From NCBI RefSeq assembly GCF_032883915.1, contig NZ_CP120717.1, positions 6,300,001-6,364,000 of the forward strand: DNA of 64,000 nt, written 5' to 3'. The position numbers were made by a program, and so were the translations under genes. The notes beneath the pieces are model-generated. The model had not been told where the DNA came from, ran no database searches, and saw only the letters and a program-made list of their open reading frames with translations. Shown here piece after piece: positions 25,405 through 34,764 of the stretch (its first letter is position 1; each line of letters opens with the position of its first letter). The stretch comes from Endozoicomonas sp. 8E. Its GTDB lineage: Bacteria; Pseudomonadota; Gammaproteobacteria; Pseudomonadales; Endozoicomonadaceae.

Positions 25405-26241
25405 TTAAAATATTTTATCAGAAAAAGCATTTTGAACTTCTAATAACCGTGCACTAACTGACCTGATAGTATCGTGCGTTTTAACGAGCTTACGGTTGTA
25501 GTGATTTTGCATCCACAAATCAGATTGGATCCTGCCTCTGGCATCATCTACTCGCTGTCTTGCACTATTGTCTCCAGTCAAAGCTAAATGAGTCATATTT
25601 AAAGCACCATCAACACTATTAAGTACCATTCGACCCTGACAAAAACTGGCCGATGCTGAGAAGCTTGCAGCTTCTCGTTCTAACTTATTCATTCTGATAA
25701 CAAGTTCATCTTGAAGTTGAAGAAGCAGAGAGGCGTCGTAGTGATTTTGATAAAAGGTTTTCGCCAGATGGAGACGAGTTCTATCTTCAAGATCATCAAT
25801 ACCCAATTTATTATTAAGCTGAGTTGCGGCTCTGAATCCATCTTCGATCGTCTTTTTATCGTAGTAAGGTTTAGTAGCAGCATTTATAGCCTGTTTCAGA
25901 ATATCATTTTCAATTTTACTCTTCATTTGGTGCGCACGAGTTTCATTAAATTTCATACCCGGCGTAACCAACCGTTTAAATGCGTCAGCAACTGCACCAA
26001 CCATACGGCTAAAAATATTTTTCCTACCTGTTTCGGCTGTGACATTGACATTAACAAATCTGCCTTTATCTTTACTTTCGTGGACATAAACAGTGTAAGC
26101 TCTTTCTGCTTCCTCAGAGTAAAAGGTTACTTTTTCACCTTTGAACTTACCAACGTCGTTAGTTAGTGTTTCACCAGCTATGCTACTTTCCCATGACTTG
26201 ATGTAAAAGTCAGTGGCTACTTGATTTCCCTGAATATTCAT
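25405..26241 (-). CDS. hypothetical protein
   Basis: A 278-aa protein I do not recognise. No signal peptide or membrane span. Mostly helical and polar, with lower GC than its neighbours. Excellent SD (GGAGG) before the ATG argues that it is a real, expressed gene. Its AT-rich composition and isolated position between a DUF29 gene and a toxin-antitoxin pair suggest acquisition by transfer. Confidence 0.75.
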   Translation of the reverse strand: MNIQGNQVATDFYIKSWESSIAGETLTNDVGKFKGEKVTFYSEEAERAYTVYVHESKDKGRFVNVNVTAETGRKNIFSRMVGAVADAFKRLVTPGMKFNETRAHQMKSKIENDILKQAINAATKPYYDKKTIEDGFRAATQLNNKLGIDDLEDRTRLHLAKTFYQNHYDASLLLQLQDELVIRMNKLEREAASFSASASFCQGRMVLNSVDGALNMTHLALTGDNSARQRVDDARGRIQSDLWMQNHYNRKLVKTHDTIRSVSARLLEVQNAFSDKIF

Positions 26242-26417
26242 ACGAATTACCTCCGTGGCAGTTAATATTTTTTAAAAGATATAGAAAATTCACCCTGACT
26301 ATAATGACAACTCAGTTAGCAACACTGACAATCGACGGAAACAGCCGGGGTCATAAGGAAATTGGTGTCATTTTATTTTTTCCGCTCATTCAATGGTTGG
26401 GGATTGAAGAGCAAAGG

Positions 26418-26831
26418 CTATAGCCTGACCTGCTCGAATTTAGCAACCGCTCCATGATTCCATCTCACTTTAAATACAGAACCTCCGATCATCCGTTCAG
26501 CATGATCCATAATTGCAGGCCACCAGCGTACAAGATTATGAGCTTTATCCCAATACGCTCTTTTCGACCACTGTTTATCAAGAAAGAAAACGGTCAGGCC
26601 GCTTTGTCTGAGAGCCTCTTTTTCGGCATTGCTTTTTTTGAAACGATCCTGAGATATAATGACCCAGCTTCCTTCCTCGGCCAATGAGGTAATCCAGTCG
26701 ACATCTTTAGCTTTAGCAGAAAACTTATCCGTCAAGGCATATATCTCTGAAGACTTGTCATAGGAACAAAGTTCCCGAATAGCATGAGCTAAACGCGGGA
26801 GAAGATTGTGGTCAATGAAGTATTTCGCCAT
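26418..26831 (-). CDS. PIN-like toxin (VapC45-type) of a DUF433 pair
   Basis: A 137-aa protein beginning MAKYFIDHNLLPRLAHAI, typical of PIN-like (DUF5615/VapC45-like) nuclease toxins: early Asp (YFIDHNL), a central Asp (DVDWI) and Asp in SQDRF. The start at 26831 has AAGGA 7 nt upstream and overlaps the antitoxin gene by 20 nt; an ATG six codons earlier is less well placed. Predicted RNase activity is by family only. Confidence 0.8.
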   Translation of the reverse strand: MAKYFIDHNLLPRLAHAIRELCSYDKSSEIYALTDKFSAKAKDVDWITSLAEEGSWVIISQDRFKKSNAEKEALRQSGLTVFFLDKQWSKRAYWDKAHNLVRWWPAIMDHAERMIGGSVFKVRWNHGAVAKFEQVRL

Positions 26832-27507
26832 TAGCAATCCTTTGTTCAAAAGATACTGCTGCTGTCACGGCCGACACATCAATCTCGTAGAGCGAGGCAA
26901 CCATTCTGGCATCTTCACCTTCAGCTAACCAGCTATGGTAGAGCGTTTCAGTCGTGATGCCAGTCTCAGTGATAATGGGCTTACCAAAAGCACGCTCTGG
27001 ATCAAGTACTACTTTCCTGCTGTTACGGATTGGAAACCAGCGCAAGGCACTGTTCTCACCACTGTCGTATTCTATACCACTATAGAGCGATGGTTTGATG
27101 ATCTTATTGAATACGTTTTGCTTCTTAACCAGATCCACCAGACCTTCCTCACCCGTTTCTTCCGTAACCTGGGCAAAAACGCTGCGCCCATCAGTCTGAA
27201 ATCGCTTACAGGTAAAGGGGTAGGGTTGATCAAAGTATTCTCTTGCGGCTTCAGCAGCCGCACGAAGAGCGGGCATGGATACGCCATAATTACGAAATGC
27301 ATTAACAAACCGAATTTCCAGAAGGTCCTGAAAACCAACGGTTTCTTCAACCTCATCAACTAACGGGGAGTGCCATAAAGGAGGATGATAAACACGATTG
27401 CCAGACTTGTGACCATAGACCCAACGACGAATTTTTTGCGCCTTGATGCCAGTCAGAACCGATGCCTCAGAGATACTGTAAAGACCAATGCCAATTAACG
27501 ATGTCAA
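26812..27507 (-). CDS. DUF433 antitoxin with N-terminal MerR-like HTH
   Basis: A 231-aa protein: N-terminal HTH (YSISEASVLTGIKAQKIRRW), a middle domain, and a C-terminal DUF433 domain (VVLDPERAFGKPIITETG, then TETLYHSWLAEGEDARMVA). Overlap with the PIN-like gene marks it as the antitoxin. The start is TTG (27507) preceded by a GGGAGG SD. Probably autorepresses the operon. Confidence 0.83.
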   Translation of the reverse strand: MTSLIGIGLYSISEASVLTGIKAQKIRRWVYGHKSGNRVYHPPLWHSPLVDEVEETVGFQDLLEIRFVNAFRNYGVSMPALRAAAEAAREYFDQPYPFTCKRFQTDGRSVFAQVTEETGEEGLVDLVKKQNVFNKIIKPSLYSGIEYDSGENSALRWFPIRNSRKVVLDPERAFGKPIITETGITTETLYHSWLAEGEDARMVASLYEIDVSAVTAAVSFEQRIANGEILH

Positions 27508-27615
27508 TTTGTACCTCCCATGTTGTGCATTTTTCTGGCTGGTAAGTAAACATCAGCATTATGCAGATGACAAGTCAATCGGCTGTGCAATCCATTGTTT
27601 GAAGCGCAGACACAG

Positions 27616-28034
27616 TAAGTACTCAACCATACGAAATCATATTTTCTGACTTATTGTTCAGGCACTCGCGGCAACTGCTCCTGCGTTGCTCTAGGAGCCT
27701 GACCGAGAATAGCGCCCGTAGCGAGGACGGCAGAAAATTGAGGATGAAAATTCGGTTTTGTAAGGAGAATAGCGAGCTATTTGACGAACAAAAGCGGATT
27801 TTCAGACCAATTTGCTGCCGCCGCACGACTGCATGGATGCAGGAGCTAGAGCAACGCAGGAGCAGTTGCCGCGTAGGGCAGTCTATTCTCGGTCAGGCTC
27901 CTAGCTCCTGCATCCATGCAGTCGTGCTGCGTTGCAACTCTGGTCACATAGCTTGCTATGTTCCCGTCGTTGCGCCTTGCAGAGCACCTGACCAATAAGC
28001 CAGAAATATTCGATTCCGTATGGCTGAGTACTTA
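27616..28034. repeat. MITE family A copy 2, interrupted by another MITE
   Basis: Ends TAAGTACTCAACCATACG and, inverted, TAAGTACTCAGCCATACGG match copy 1 (6343-6647) in opposite orientation. The interior has one 48-bp unit instead of three and carries a 208-bp insertion at 27694-27901. Confidence 0.85.
27694..27901. mobile_element. 208-bp MITE inserted at TA (family C)
   Basis: Perfect inverted ends GGAGCCTGACCGAGAATAG and CTATTCTCGGTCAGGCTCC. It is flanked by TA on both sides. Removing it with one TA restores the family A sequence GTTGCTCTAGCTCCTG seen in copy 1. TA duplication is the mark of IS630/Tc1-mariner transposition. No coding capacity. Confidence 0.85.
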
Positions 28035-28087
28035 TGAGTTTTGGCAGGGAGTAGAGTATTCAGCTGAATGAAAAAAACGCAACCCAC

Positions 28088-28120
28088 AAAAAAAGCCGAT
28101 ACACTGTGACCGGCTTTTTA
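28088..28120 (-). terminator. intrinsic terminator of fur
   Basis: Stem AAAAAGCCG / CGGCTTTTT with a 12-nt loop; on the minus strand it ends in a run of seven T, 23 nt beyond the fur stop. Confidence 0.9.
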
Positions 28121-28142
28121 AGAAAACGTGTTCCAGAATAAA

Positions 28143-28553
28143 TCAGGACTTTTGTTTTGGCTTTACGTACAGCACCAAATTGTGATCAACAATCTCGTAG
28201 CCATGCTTATCAGCAATCTCTTTTTGACGACGCTCAATATCTTCATCGATAAACTCGATGATCTCACCACTTTCCATACAGACCATATGATCGTGATGTT
28301 CACCTCTGGCCAGCTCAAACACCGAGTGCCCGCTGTCAAAGTTGTGCCTGATCACCAGACCGGCCCCTTCAAACTGGGTCAGCACCCGGTAGACGGTAGC
28401 CAGACCGACATCTTCTTCTGCTTCGAGGAGTGCCTTGTAGACATCCTCCGCACTCATATGAAGGCCCTGAGAGCTTTCAAGAATCTGAAGGATTTTGACA
28501 CGAGGCAGCGTGACCTTCAGACCCGCTTTGCGCAACTCTTGATTTTCCAACAC
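28143..28553 (-). CDS. fur: ferric uptake regulator Fur
   Basis: Iron-responsive repressor of 136 aa. N-terminal winged helix (AEDVYKALLEAEEDVGLATV, residues about 35-54), metal site HHDHMVC (about 86-92) and the C-terminal dimer domain. It has a single Cys in the HHDHMVCMESG segment rather than the CxxC of E. coli, like Pseudomonas Fur. Divergent from bamE, the conserved arrangement, with 99 bp between them. Confidence 0.96.
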   Translation of the reverse strand: MLENQELRKAGLKVTLPRVKILQILESSQGLHMSAEDVYKALLEAEEDVGLATVYRVLTQFEGAGLVIRHNFDSGHSVFELARGEHHDHMVCMESGEIIEFIDEDIERRQKEIADKHGYEIVDHNLVLYVKPKQKS

Positions 28554-28652
28554 GTTTCCCTAACCCTTAGCATTTAGCAGGTAATCCCTGCTATTATCAC
28601 ACTTTTAAGCCTAACATTCATTTTCGAAGAAGATAGTGGAAGTCTGAAACCG

Positions 28653-29030
28653 ATGCAAAAACGTCCAGCCCTGACCACCGTTGTTCTCAGTGCCGCTGCT
28701 CTTCTGGCTGGGTGTGCCAGTTCAACAGACAGTGGCTCCAAACTCATCAGCTTCCCCGGTGTTTATAAGGTCGACATCCAGCAGGGTAATGTCATTACCC
28801 AGGAAATGGTCGATCAGCTTCGTCCGGGAATGACCCGTAACCAAGTCCAGTATGTTATGGGCACCCCTCTTATGGAAGACGCCTTCAACCGGGACCGCTG
28901 GGATTATATTTCCAGTCTTCAGCCTGGTGGCGAACAGCGCACCCAGCAAACCCTGACTATCTTCTTCAAGGACGACAAACTTACCTCTATTGAAGGAGAC
29001 TTTCGTCCCGGTGCAGGTAAGACACCTTAA
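28653..29030 (+). CDS. bamE: outer membrane assembly lipoprotein BamE
   Basis: Lipoprotein subunit (125 aa) of the BAM complex inserting beta-barrels in the outer membrane. Signal peptide with lipobox LLAGC (Cys21). BamE landmarks: [38 protein letters not shown] and DRWDYI. Divergent from fur. Confidence 0.96.
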   Translation: MQKRPALTTVVLSAAALLAGCASSTDSGSKLISFPGVYKVDIQQGNVITQEMVDQLRPGMTRNQVQYVMGTPLMEDAFNRDRWDYISSLQPGGEQRTQQTLTIFFKDDKLTSIEGDFRPGAGKTP

Positions 29031-29063
29031 AACAGCTTTGATGACTGAAAGAGCAGCTTACCC

Positions 29064-29411
29064 TCAGGATGCAGCTGCTTCTTTCTTGAGTTTTGCTGTC
29101 TCCGCACGCTTCTTGCGCACTTCTTTCGGATCAGCAATCAATGGTCGATAAATTTCTATCCGGTCACCTTCTTTCACTGCCTGATCGGCAGGTCTGATAA
29201 CCGCTTTGCCAAAGATACCCAGTTTAACAGAGTCCCAATCAATCTCAGAAAAAATCGACTCCATCCCGGATTGTCTGGCAGCATCAAGTACTGAAGTACC
29301 TTCTTTTACATCAACAGTCAGGATTCGGTAATCATCCGGCCTGGCGTAAGCCACTTCAATGCTTACTCTGGAATCTTCTCCCGGCTCTGACCGGTTATTG
29401 TTTTCAGCCAT
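29064..29411 (-). CDS. rnfH: RnfH family ubiquitin-like protein
   Basis: Small beta-grasp (ubiquitin-like) protein of 115 aa, UPF0125/RnfH family. Segments SIEVAYARPDDYRILTVDV, GIFGKAVIRPADQAVKEGDR and VEIYRPL-like RIEIYRPLIADPKEVRK are typical. Start at 29411 (MAENNNRSE), with GGAG 7 nt upstream, overlaps the end of ratA by 8 nt. Forms the conserved ratA-rnfH pair, convergent with bamE. Confidence 0.94.
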   Translation of the reverse strand: MAENNNRSEPGEDSRVSIEVAYARPDDYRILTVDVKEGTSVLDAARQSGMESIFSEIDWDSVKLGIFGKAVIRPADQAVKEGDRIEIYRPLIADPKEVRKKRAETAKLKKEAAAS

Positions 29412-29835
29412 AAAGCTGCTCCGCTCTTTGACAGAAGGCATCAACCATTTTATTCATTGCCTTATTGAACACTGCACCGACTGTAGCCCTGAGCACCGGG
29501 TTGGATATTTCGAAATCCAGCTCCAGAGACACCTTGCAGCCTTCATTGCCCAGCGGTTTGAATGTCCAGACCCCATTCAGCTTTGAAAAAGGCCCCTTCA
29601 GCAATGACATTTCAATAGACCGATTTTCCACCATTCGGTTCCTTGTGGAAAACTCATAACCCAGACTCCCTTTTGACAGCTCAAGAGCGGCTTCCAGCAC
29701 CTCTCCTTCCTGCTTCAGTATTCTGGCCCCGGAACACCAGGGCAGAAACTCAGGATAACCTTCAACATCAGCCACCAGCGGATACATTTTTTCTACTGGC
29801 TGCATGATCAGGGCTGAACGGGAAACTCTTGGCAT
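29404..29835 (-). CDS. ratA: RatA/CoqQ-like START domain protein
   Basis: SRPBCC/START-fold protein of 143 aa. In E. coli RatA was described as a ribosome-binding toxin; homologues resemble Coq10, which binds ubiquinone. Start at 29835 gives MPRVSRSALIMQPVEKMYPL, the family N-terminus, then VADVEGYPEFLPWC. Overlaps rnfH. smpB, its common neighbour, is 2 kb away across an inserted transporter gene. Confidence 0.93.
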   Translation of the reverse strand: MPRVSRSALIMQPVEKMYPLVADVEGYPEFLPWCSGARILKQEGEVLEAALELSKGSLGYEFSTRNRMVENRSIEMSLLKGPFSKLNGVWTFKPLGNEGCKVSLELDFEISNPVLRATVGAVFNKAMNKMVDAFCQRAEQLYG

Positions 29836-30002
29836 GACGCACTGCAAATTTACAAAACAAGGGTCGGCGAGCATACCACATTGTGAAAGCTATTGCTTTC
29901 GGGGCTGTGAAGGAAGGACAGTGCAAGTGAGCCGGGAAGGCTTGGGAAGAGCGCAGCCACAAAGCTACGCTCTATACTGATTATGATTTAAAAGAGTTCA
30001 AA

Positions 30003-31361
30003 TCATTTCAGCGCTGTGTACAGAATCATAGCTACCGCTGCAGGCACAATGATACGAGCCGCAAAACGCCATACATTGAAAAGACCGACACTCATAGCCA
30101 GTTCGTTAGACATAACAGAACGCTTAATAACCCAGCCGGCAAAGATCGCTGTCAGAGCACCACCCAAAGGCAACAGGAAGACGTCGGTCATGTAACCCGC
30201 CAGGTCAAAGATAGTCTTGTCGAAGAACTTGACGTCGGCCCAGATGTTAAAGGAGAACACAGAGCCCAGACCTACCAGCCAGATAGCACCGCCAATCAAC
30301 CAGGTTGCCAGCACACGATTGATAGCGAAGCGCTCAGTCACCCAGGACAGAGAGGGCTCAATCAGGGAGATGGCTGAACTCAGGGCAGCGATACCAACCA
30401 GCGTGAAGAATATGAAGCCCAGAATCGACCCGCCAGTGATATTGGCGAAGGCAGAGGTCAGGGAAACAAACAGCAGACCGGGTCCGGCAGAAGGTTCAAG
30501 ACCGTGAGCGTAAACAATCGGGAATACGATCAGACCAGAGATGATGGCCATCAGGGTATCCAGGAATGCAACATTCAGTGCTGTACGTGGAATAGAGTTA
30601 TTGGCAGGCATGTAGGCACCGTATGCCATCAGGGCACACATACCCAGACTCAAGGTAAAGAAGGCCTGACCCATTGCCGCCACAACCGCCTCACCAGTAA
30701 TCTTGCTGAAGTCCACATCGAACATGAAGTGGAAACCACGCATAAATTCACCGGTGGCCAGAATACTGTAGCCCAGCATGCCAAACAGCAGGACGAACAG
30801 GGTTGGCATCATAACCTGCAGACCTTTTTCCAGACCTTTATGGACACCACGAGCAGTTATCAGAACGGTGATAACCATAAACAGTGTGTGCCACAGAATC
30901 TGTCTTGGTGCCGAGGCCGTCAGAGCTTCAAACTCACCGCCAATCTGATCAGCCGTCATACCATTGAAAACACCTGTCAACAGATCCCAGGCGTAGGACA
31001 GCGCCCAACCGGCCACTACGCTGTAGAAGGTCAGAATGATGAAGCCGGTGACCATACCCATCCAGCCAATCACTTCCCAGCCACGAAAGACACCCGCATC
31101 GCTGGTCAGTTTACGCATGGCATTCAGGGGACTCAGGCGGGTTGAACGACCAATGGCCGTTTCAGCCATCAGCAAAGGAATACCTACCAGCGCGATACAC
31201 AGCAGATAAACCATTACAAAGGCACCGCCCCCGTACTGACCAGCAATGTATGGGAATTTCCAGATATTACCCAGACCAATGGCAGAACCGGCCGCAGCCA
31301 GCATAAATGTCCAACGGTTGTTCCAGGTTTTACGCGAGGTTGTCGGGTTTTGTCCTGACAT
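30003..31361 (-). CDS. sodium-dependent transporter, NSS/SNF family
   Basis: Inner-membrane Na+ symporter (452 aa) of the neurotransmitter:sodium symporter family, usually for amino acids. The N-terminal NSS signature NNRWTFMLAAAGSAIGLGNI followed by WKFPYIAGQYGGGAFVMVYL is clear, and about 12 TM segments are visible. I set the start at 31361 (MSGQNPTTSRKTW) where GAGGAG precedes the ATG; the longer frame has no matching SD. Substrate unknown. It separates ratA from smpB. Confidence 0.92.
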   Translation of the reverse strand: MSGQNPTTSRKTWNNRWTFMLAAAGSAIGLGNIWKFPYIAGQYGGGAFVMVYLLCIALVGIPLLMAETAIGRSTRLSPLNAMRKLTSDAGVFRGWEVIGWMGMVTGFIILTFYSVVAGWALSYAWDLLTGVFNGMTADQIGGEFEALTASAPRQILWHTLFMVITVLITARGVHKGLEKGLQVMMPTLFVLLFGMLGYSILATGEFMRGFHFMFDVDFSKITGEAVVAAMGQAFFTLSLGMCALMAYGAYMPANNSIPRTALNVAFLDTLMAIISGLIVFPIVYAHGLEPSAGPGLLFVSLTSAFANITGGSILGFIFFTLVGIAALSSAISLIEPSLSWVTERFAINRVLATWLIGGAIWLVGLGSVFSFNIWADVKFFDKTIFDLAGYMTDVFLLPLGGALTAIFAGWVIKRSVMSNELAMSVGLFNVWRFAARIIVPAAVAMILYTALK

Positions 31362-31832
31362 GAGACTCCTCAATGATGTACAGCAAAATTCTAATTGAGT
31401 GAAACCTTCATGCAGAGTGCTGCAAAGATACTTCGAACAACACTGCATTTAATTGCAAGCCGCCCGGGCTATTCAGTCTCGAATCAGACAATCAGGAAAA
31501 GGAGCTCAAACGACAACCAGCTTGAAGAAGAGAGTAGAGTCATTACTTACAGCCAGGGGCACAAATAACAGCCCACTCAACACCGGATAAAGCAGCTACC
31601 ATAAAGCTTTCACTGGAGCATGAGGGCGACGCTGAGCATTGTATCGGTTTAATTTCTCACCTCAACCACTTTTTCCTACAATCACCACAAAAAAAGAAAT
31701 ATCCTCCAAAATAGTTTACAGACCAGATTATTTAACCTGAAAAATGTAAGTCCCGGACAAATACGAAAAACCGTCAGGAGCCTGAATGAGTATAAGTCAT
31801 AAGCAACGACTGGTTTTATACTCTATCCACGT

Positions 31833-31838
31833 TATAAT
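31833..31838 (+). promoter_or_regulatory. -10 element of smpB with almost no leader
   Basis: Perfect TATAAT lies only 6 nt before the smpB ATG; the -35 region is weak (CTGGTT at 31811-31815 region). A start 7 nt downstream of the -10 box would fall on the ATG itself. No SD is present, so the mRNA may be leaderless. The 380 bp upstream hold no gene I can identify. Confidence 0.55.
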
Positions 31839-31844
31839 CCGCGC

Positions 31845-32324
31845 ATGGCTAAAAGATCGAAAAAAAACGGTAAAGGCGACTCCTCCATTGTCGTCAACAA
31901 AAAGGCCCGTCATGACTACCATATAGATGAGTCATTTGAAGCAGGGCTGTCACTGGCAGGCTGGGAAGTCAAAAGCCTTCGCATGGGCAAGGTGCAGCTG
32001 GTAGACAGCTACGTTCTGCTCAAAGATGGCGAAGCCTGGTTGATTGGTGCCCAGATCACTCCATTGGATACGGCGTCTACCCATGTGGTGGCAGACCCTC
32101 TGCGCGACCGCAAACTGCTGTTGCACAGAAGAGAGCTAGCCAAGCTGTTCTCGGAAACTCAACAGAAAGGTCATACCTGTATCGCTACCAAGCTCTACTG
32201 GAAAGGCCATCTGGTCAAATGTCAGGTAGCCCTTGCCCGAGGCAAGAAAGAGTTCGACAAGCGAGCGGCCACCAAAGAGCGTGAATGGAATATTGAAAAG
32301 CAGCGGGTTATGCATCGGGGCTGA
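31845..32324 (+). CDS. smpB: SsrA-binding protein SmpB
   Basis: Partner of tmRNA in trans-translation, 159 aa. Landmarks: [66 protein letters not shown] and the basic C-terminal tail ([20 protein letters not shown]) that enters the ribosomal mRNA channel. The start matches family length. No tmRNA gene is seen next to it. Confidence 0.97.
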   Translation: MAKRSKKNGKGDSSIVVNKKARHDYHIDESFEAGLSLAGWEVKSLRMGKVQLVDSYVLLKDGEAWLIGAQITPLDTASTHVVADPLRDRKLLLHRRELAKLFSETQQKGHTCIATKLYWKGHLVKCQVALARGKKEFDKRAATKEREWNIEKQRVMHRG

Positions 32325-32410
32325 CAGGTTAAACTTTTCAGGATCGCACAGCAGGTTCAGCTAATCAGAGAAGAAAAGCTTGCCCCCGGATGCTCCGGGA
32401 GCAAAAGGCC

Positions 32411-32947
32411 TCAGTTGGGACTGATCTCCGGCGGCCTGTCACCCGCACCTGTGTTAGGTGGAGGTGGTGGCGGCACCGTGGTGTCAACAGCCACTTCTGT
32501 TTGTTCCGCTTCAATCTCCGTCTGTTCCGCTTCTTCTGTCGTGCCCTCAGTTTCCGCCAGTGCCTGCTCACAGTTTGCGGCGGTCTGACCAATCGCGCCC
32601 TGCAAAGCAGCATTGCCTGCTGAGGCGGTCATCAACGCAGCAGCCACCGACTCTTTGTTCTGTTCAGAAACCGCACAAGCCGGAAAATAGACAATTTGCT
32701 TCATCTGATCCGGAAATTCAGCAACCGCAGCCACCACCAGTGAAGCCAGCAAGTCTGGTTGATCCTGCAACTTTGCGGTAACCCCTGAAATCAGCGCTTC
32801 AATGGATTGGTCATCATTTTCCATGGCCTTGGCCAGTGCCTGCTTGACGGGCATGGTCGCCAGATCTTGCGCGAGGTCGGCCCGGACACTACCCGAGAGG
32901 GCCGCCATCATCAGCGCAGTGGATGCAAATATGAGTTTTGGTTTCAT
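32411..32947 (-). CDS. secreted hypothetical protein
   Basis: A 178-aa protein with signal peptide MKPKLIFASTALMMAALSGS (cleavage near VRA-DLA). Mature part is Ala-rich and helical with repeated ISGVTAKLQDQPDLLASLVV-like segments, then an acidic Glu/Thr-rich stretch and a run of six Pro near the C-terminus. I do not know the family. It lies divergently beside an outer-membrane barrel and the wza-wzc genes, so a link to polysaccharide secretion is possible but unproven. Confidence 0.75.
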   Translation of the reverse strand: MKPKLIFASTALMMAALSGSVRADLAQDLATMPVKQALAKAMENDDQSIEALISGVTAKLQDQPDLLASLVVAAVAEFPDQMKQIVYFPACAVSEQNKESVAAALMTASAGNAALQGAIGQTAANCEQALAETEGTTEEAEQTEIEAEQTEVAVDTTVPPPPPPNTGAGDRPPEISPN

Positions 32948-33176
32948 CGTTGTTCCGGTTACGGTTCCTTGGATATGCAACTTTTATACAGCAACTGTCG
33001 CATCCATGTACAGGCAGGGAGTGCGAGAAATTACATTAGCAGACCCCAAATACAAACTGGCAAAAGTCTGACAGTGTCTGTTAATTAGCAGTAATAGACA
33101 TTAATATACTGGCTTATCCAAATGGACGTTGTTTATATTACACCAGCCGTTCCAGTTTAAGGTAGAGACAGTTAGC

Positions 33177-34370
33177 ATGAAGGGAATAAAGCAGCTCAGC
33201 ACAGTAAGCCTGCTGGCAATGTACGGTACGAATGCAATGGCTGCCGTTGAGGATGCAGGCCATATCAATCTGGGTCCTGTGGAAATGGTACCGGTAGTCA
33301 GTGCCGGTATCGGCTACGACGACAATGTTTACCGTAAAGGCGAAGGCGAACTGGCGGATAAAGGCTCTGCAGTTTATAAGTTGAATGCAGAAGCGCAGTT
33401 CCGAGCCCAAACCGGTCTCAACACTTACGCAGCAACCCTGGCAGCCCGTAACACCAATTTTTCCAGCCAGTCCGACGCCAATTATACCGACGTTGGCGTC
33501 AAGGGAGATATCCATCAGGAATTCACCAGCCGCCACCGGCTGGATGCCGGATTTGACCTTGGCCGCTACCACGATGCTGGCTCCACTGTTAATGATGTCA
33601 TTGATAAGTCCGCACCGGAATATAATCGCACCCAGGGCAGTCTCAAATACGGCTTTGGTGCCCAAGAGGCGATAATGCGTGCCGACCTGTTTGGCAGCTA
33701 CAACAAACAGAATTACAGAGCGGGTGGCGAAGATAAAAATACCACTGAATATGGAGCCACCGGCTACTACCAGTTTATGCCCAAGACCAACGCCCTGGTA
33801 GAAATCAAGGAGCGCAAGCTGGACTACACCGAGGAACAAAATGCCGCCTACGATATCACCAGCTATCTGGTGGGCTTAAGCTGGGATGCCACCGCCAAAA
33901 GCAGTGGTTATGCCAAACTGGGTCGCCGTTACCGGAATGCCACTGGCACAGAACGTCAGGATTATACTGGCTGGGAATTGGGTGTAAGCTATCTACCGGT
34001 GGACCACTCACTGATTCAGCTGAGCACCACCCGGGACTACGGTCTGGAATCGGAAGACCCGGCCAGTGCGGACTTTACCGAGGGCACCACAACCCGACTC
34101 ACCTGGGAGCACCAGTGGACCGGAAAAATCAACACCCGAGCCAGCTACAGTTATTCCGACGAATCAATTCAGGACGGCACCGGCGTTACCGAGAAAGAGC
34201 GCAAGGTAAAACAGCTGGGTTTGGCGGTAGACTGGAACATCAAACATAACATTCAACTCTCTGCCTCCTGGCAGCACGTCAGCCGCGATGAAACCGATAA
34301 AAACGGCTTCACCGGTGCTGAAGATTATAAGCGAGACTACTATATGCTCACGGCCACATTAGCTCTCTAA
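33177..34370 (+). CDS. outer-membrane beta-barrel protein
   Basis: A 397-aa predicted porin-like barrel (BBP2-type). Signal peptide MKGIKQLSTVSLLAMYGTNA then mature VEDAGHINLGP. The remainder is alternating-polarity beta-strands with Tyr/Asp-rich loops and a family-like VSAGIGYDDNVYRKG near the N-terminus; it ends in YYMLTATLAL, a C-terminal strand with hydrophobic last residue. Such proteins commonly precede wza/wzc in marine exopolysaccharide loci and may form or assist the export pore. Start chosen over the frame's first ATG because of the signal peptide. Confidence 0.85.
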   Translation: MKGIKQLSTVSLLAMYGTNAMAAVEDAGHINLGPVEMVPVVSAGIGYDDNVYRKGEGELADKGSAVYKLNAEAQFRAQTGLNTYAATLAARNTNFSSQSDANYTDVGVKGDIHQEFTSRHRLDAGFDLGRYHDAGSTVNDVIDKSAPEYNRTQGSLKYGFGAQEAIMRADLFGSYNKQNYRAGGEDKNTTEYGATGYYQFMPKTNALVEIKERKLDYTEEQNAAYDITSYLVGLSWDATAKSSGYAKLGRRYRNATGTERQDYTGWELGVSYLPVDHSLIQLSTTRDYGLESEDPASADFTEGTTTRLTWEHQWTGKINTRASYSYSDESIQDGTGVTEKERKVKQLGLAVDWNIKHNIQLSASWQHVSRDETDKNGFTGAEDYKRDYYMLTATLAL

Positions 34371-34657
34371 AAGACTGTCGTCGCTTGCTTCCAGTTGCCG
34401 GTAAAAGCGTCAAACTGTTCCTTTTTCTGTTCTTTTGCGGGCTGTTCGGTTTTCAGGCCCGATTCACGCCTAACACCTGCAAATTGGAGAACGATACTCA
34501 ACCTGCTTCCGGGTAACCCCGGTAAACAGGTTGATCTGGTGCAATACTTTGCTACGAGGAAGGAAATCTTGTTATTTGCTGAATATTTCTGCTGTTTTAC
34601 CTGATTTTTAATCAGCCAACCCGCGAAAGGCCCTATTTTTCAGAAGGCGAGAAACGT

Positions 34658-34674
34658 ATAGCATGATATGCTAT
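34658..34674. promoter_or_regulatory. 17-bp palindrome upstream of wza
   Basis: ATAGCAT-GAT-ATGCTAT, perfect 7-bp arms, about 90 bp before the wza start and overlapping a TATTAT that could serve as a -10 box. Candidate operator; the rest of the 390-bp gap has only a small GC-rich hairpin at 34499-34532. Confidence 0.5.
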
Positions 34675-34764
34675 TATGCCTGCTTTTTTTATTCAGGACT
34701 TTTTTCAATCTATCACCTCAGGGAAACCTCAGCCTTTTCAGGAGATTTCAATAGGGTACAAGCA

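Noticed and set aside
30504-31145. 213-aa plus-strand ORF
   Set aside because: Antisense to the NSS transporter; Gln/His/Thr-rich composition typical of a reversed membrane protein gene.
32325-32410. tmRNA (ssrA) beside smpB
   Set aside because: The gap is only 86 bp, far too short for tmRNA, and no tRNA-like ends were seen.
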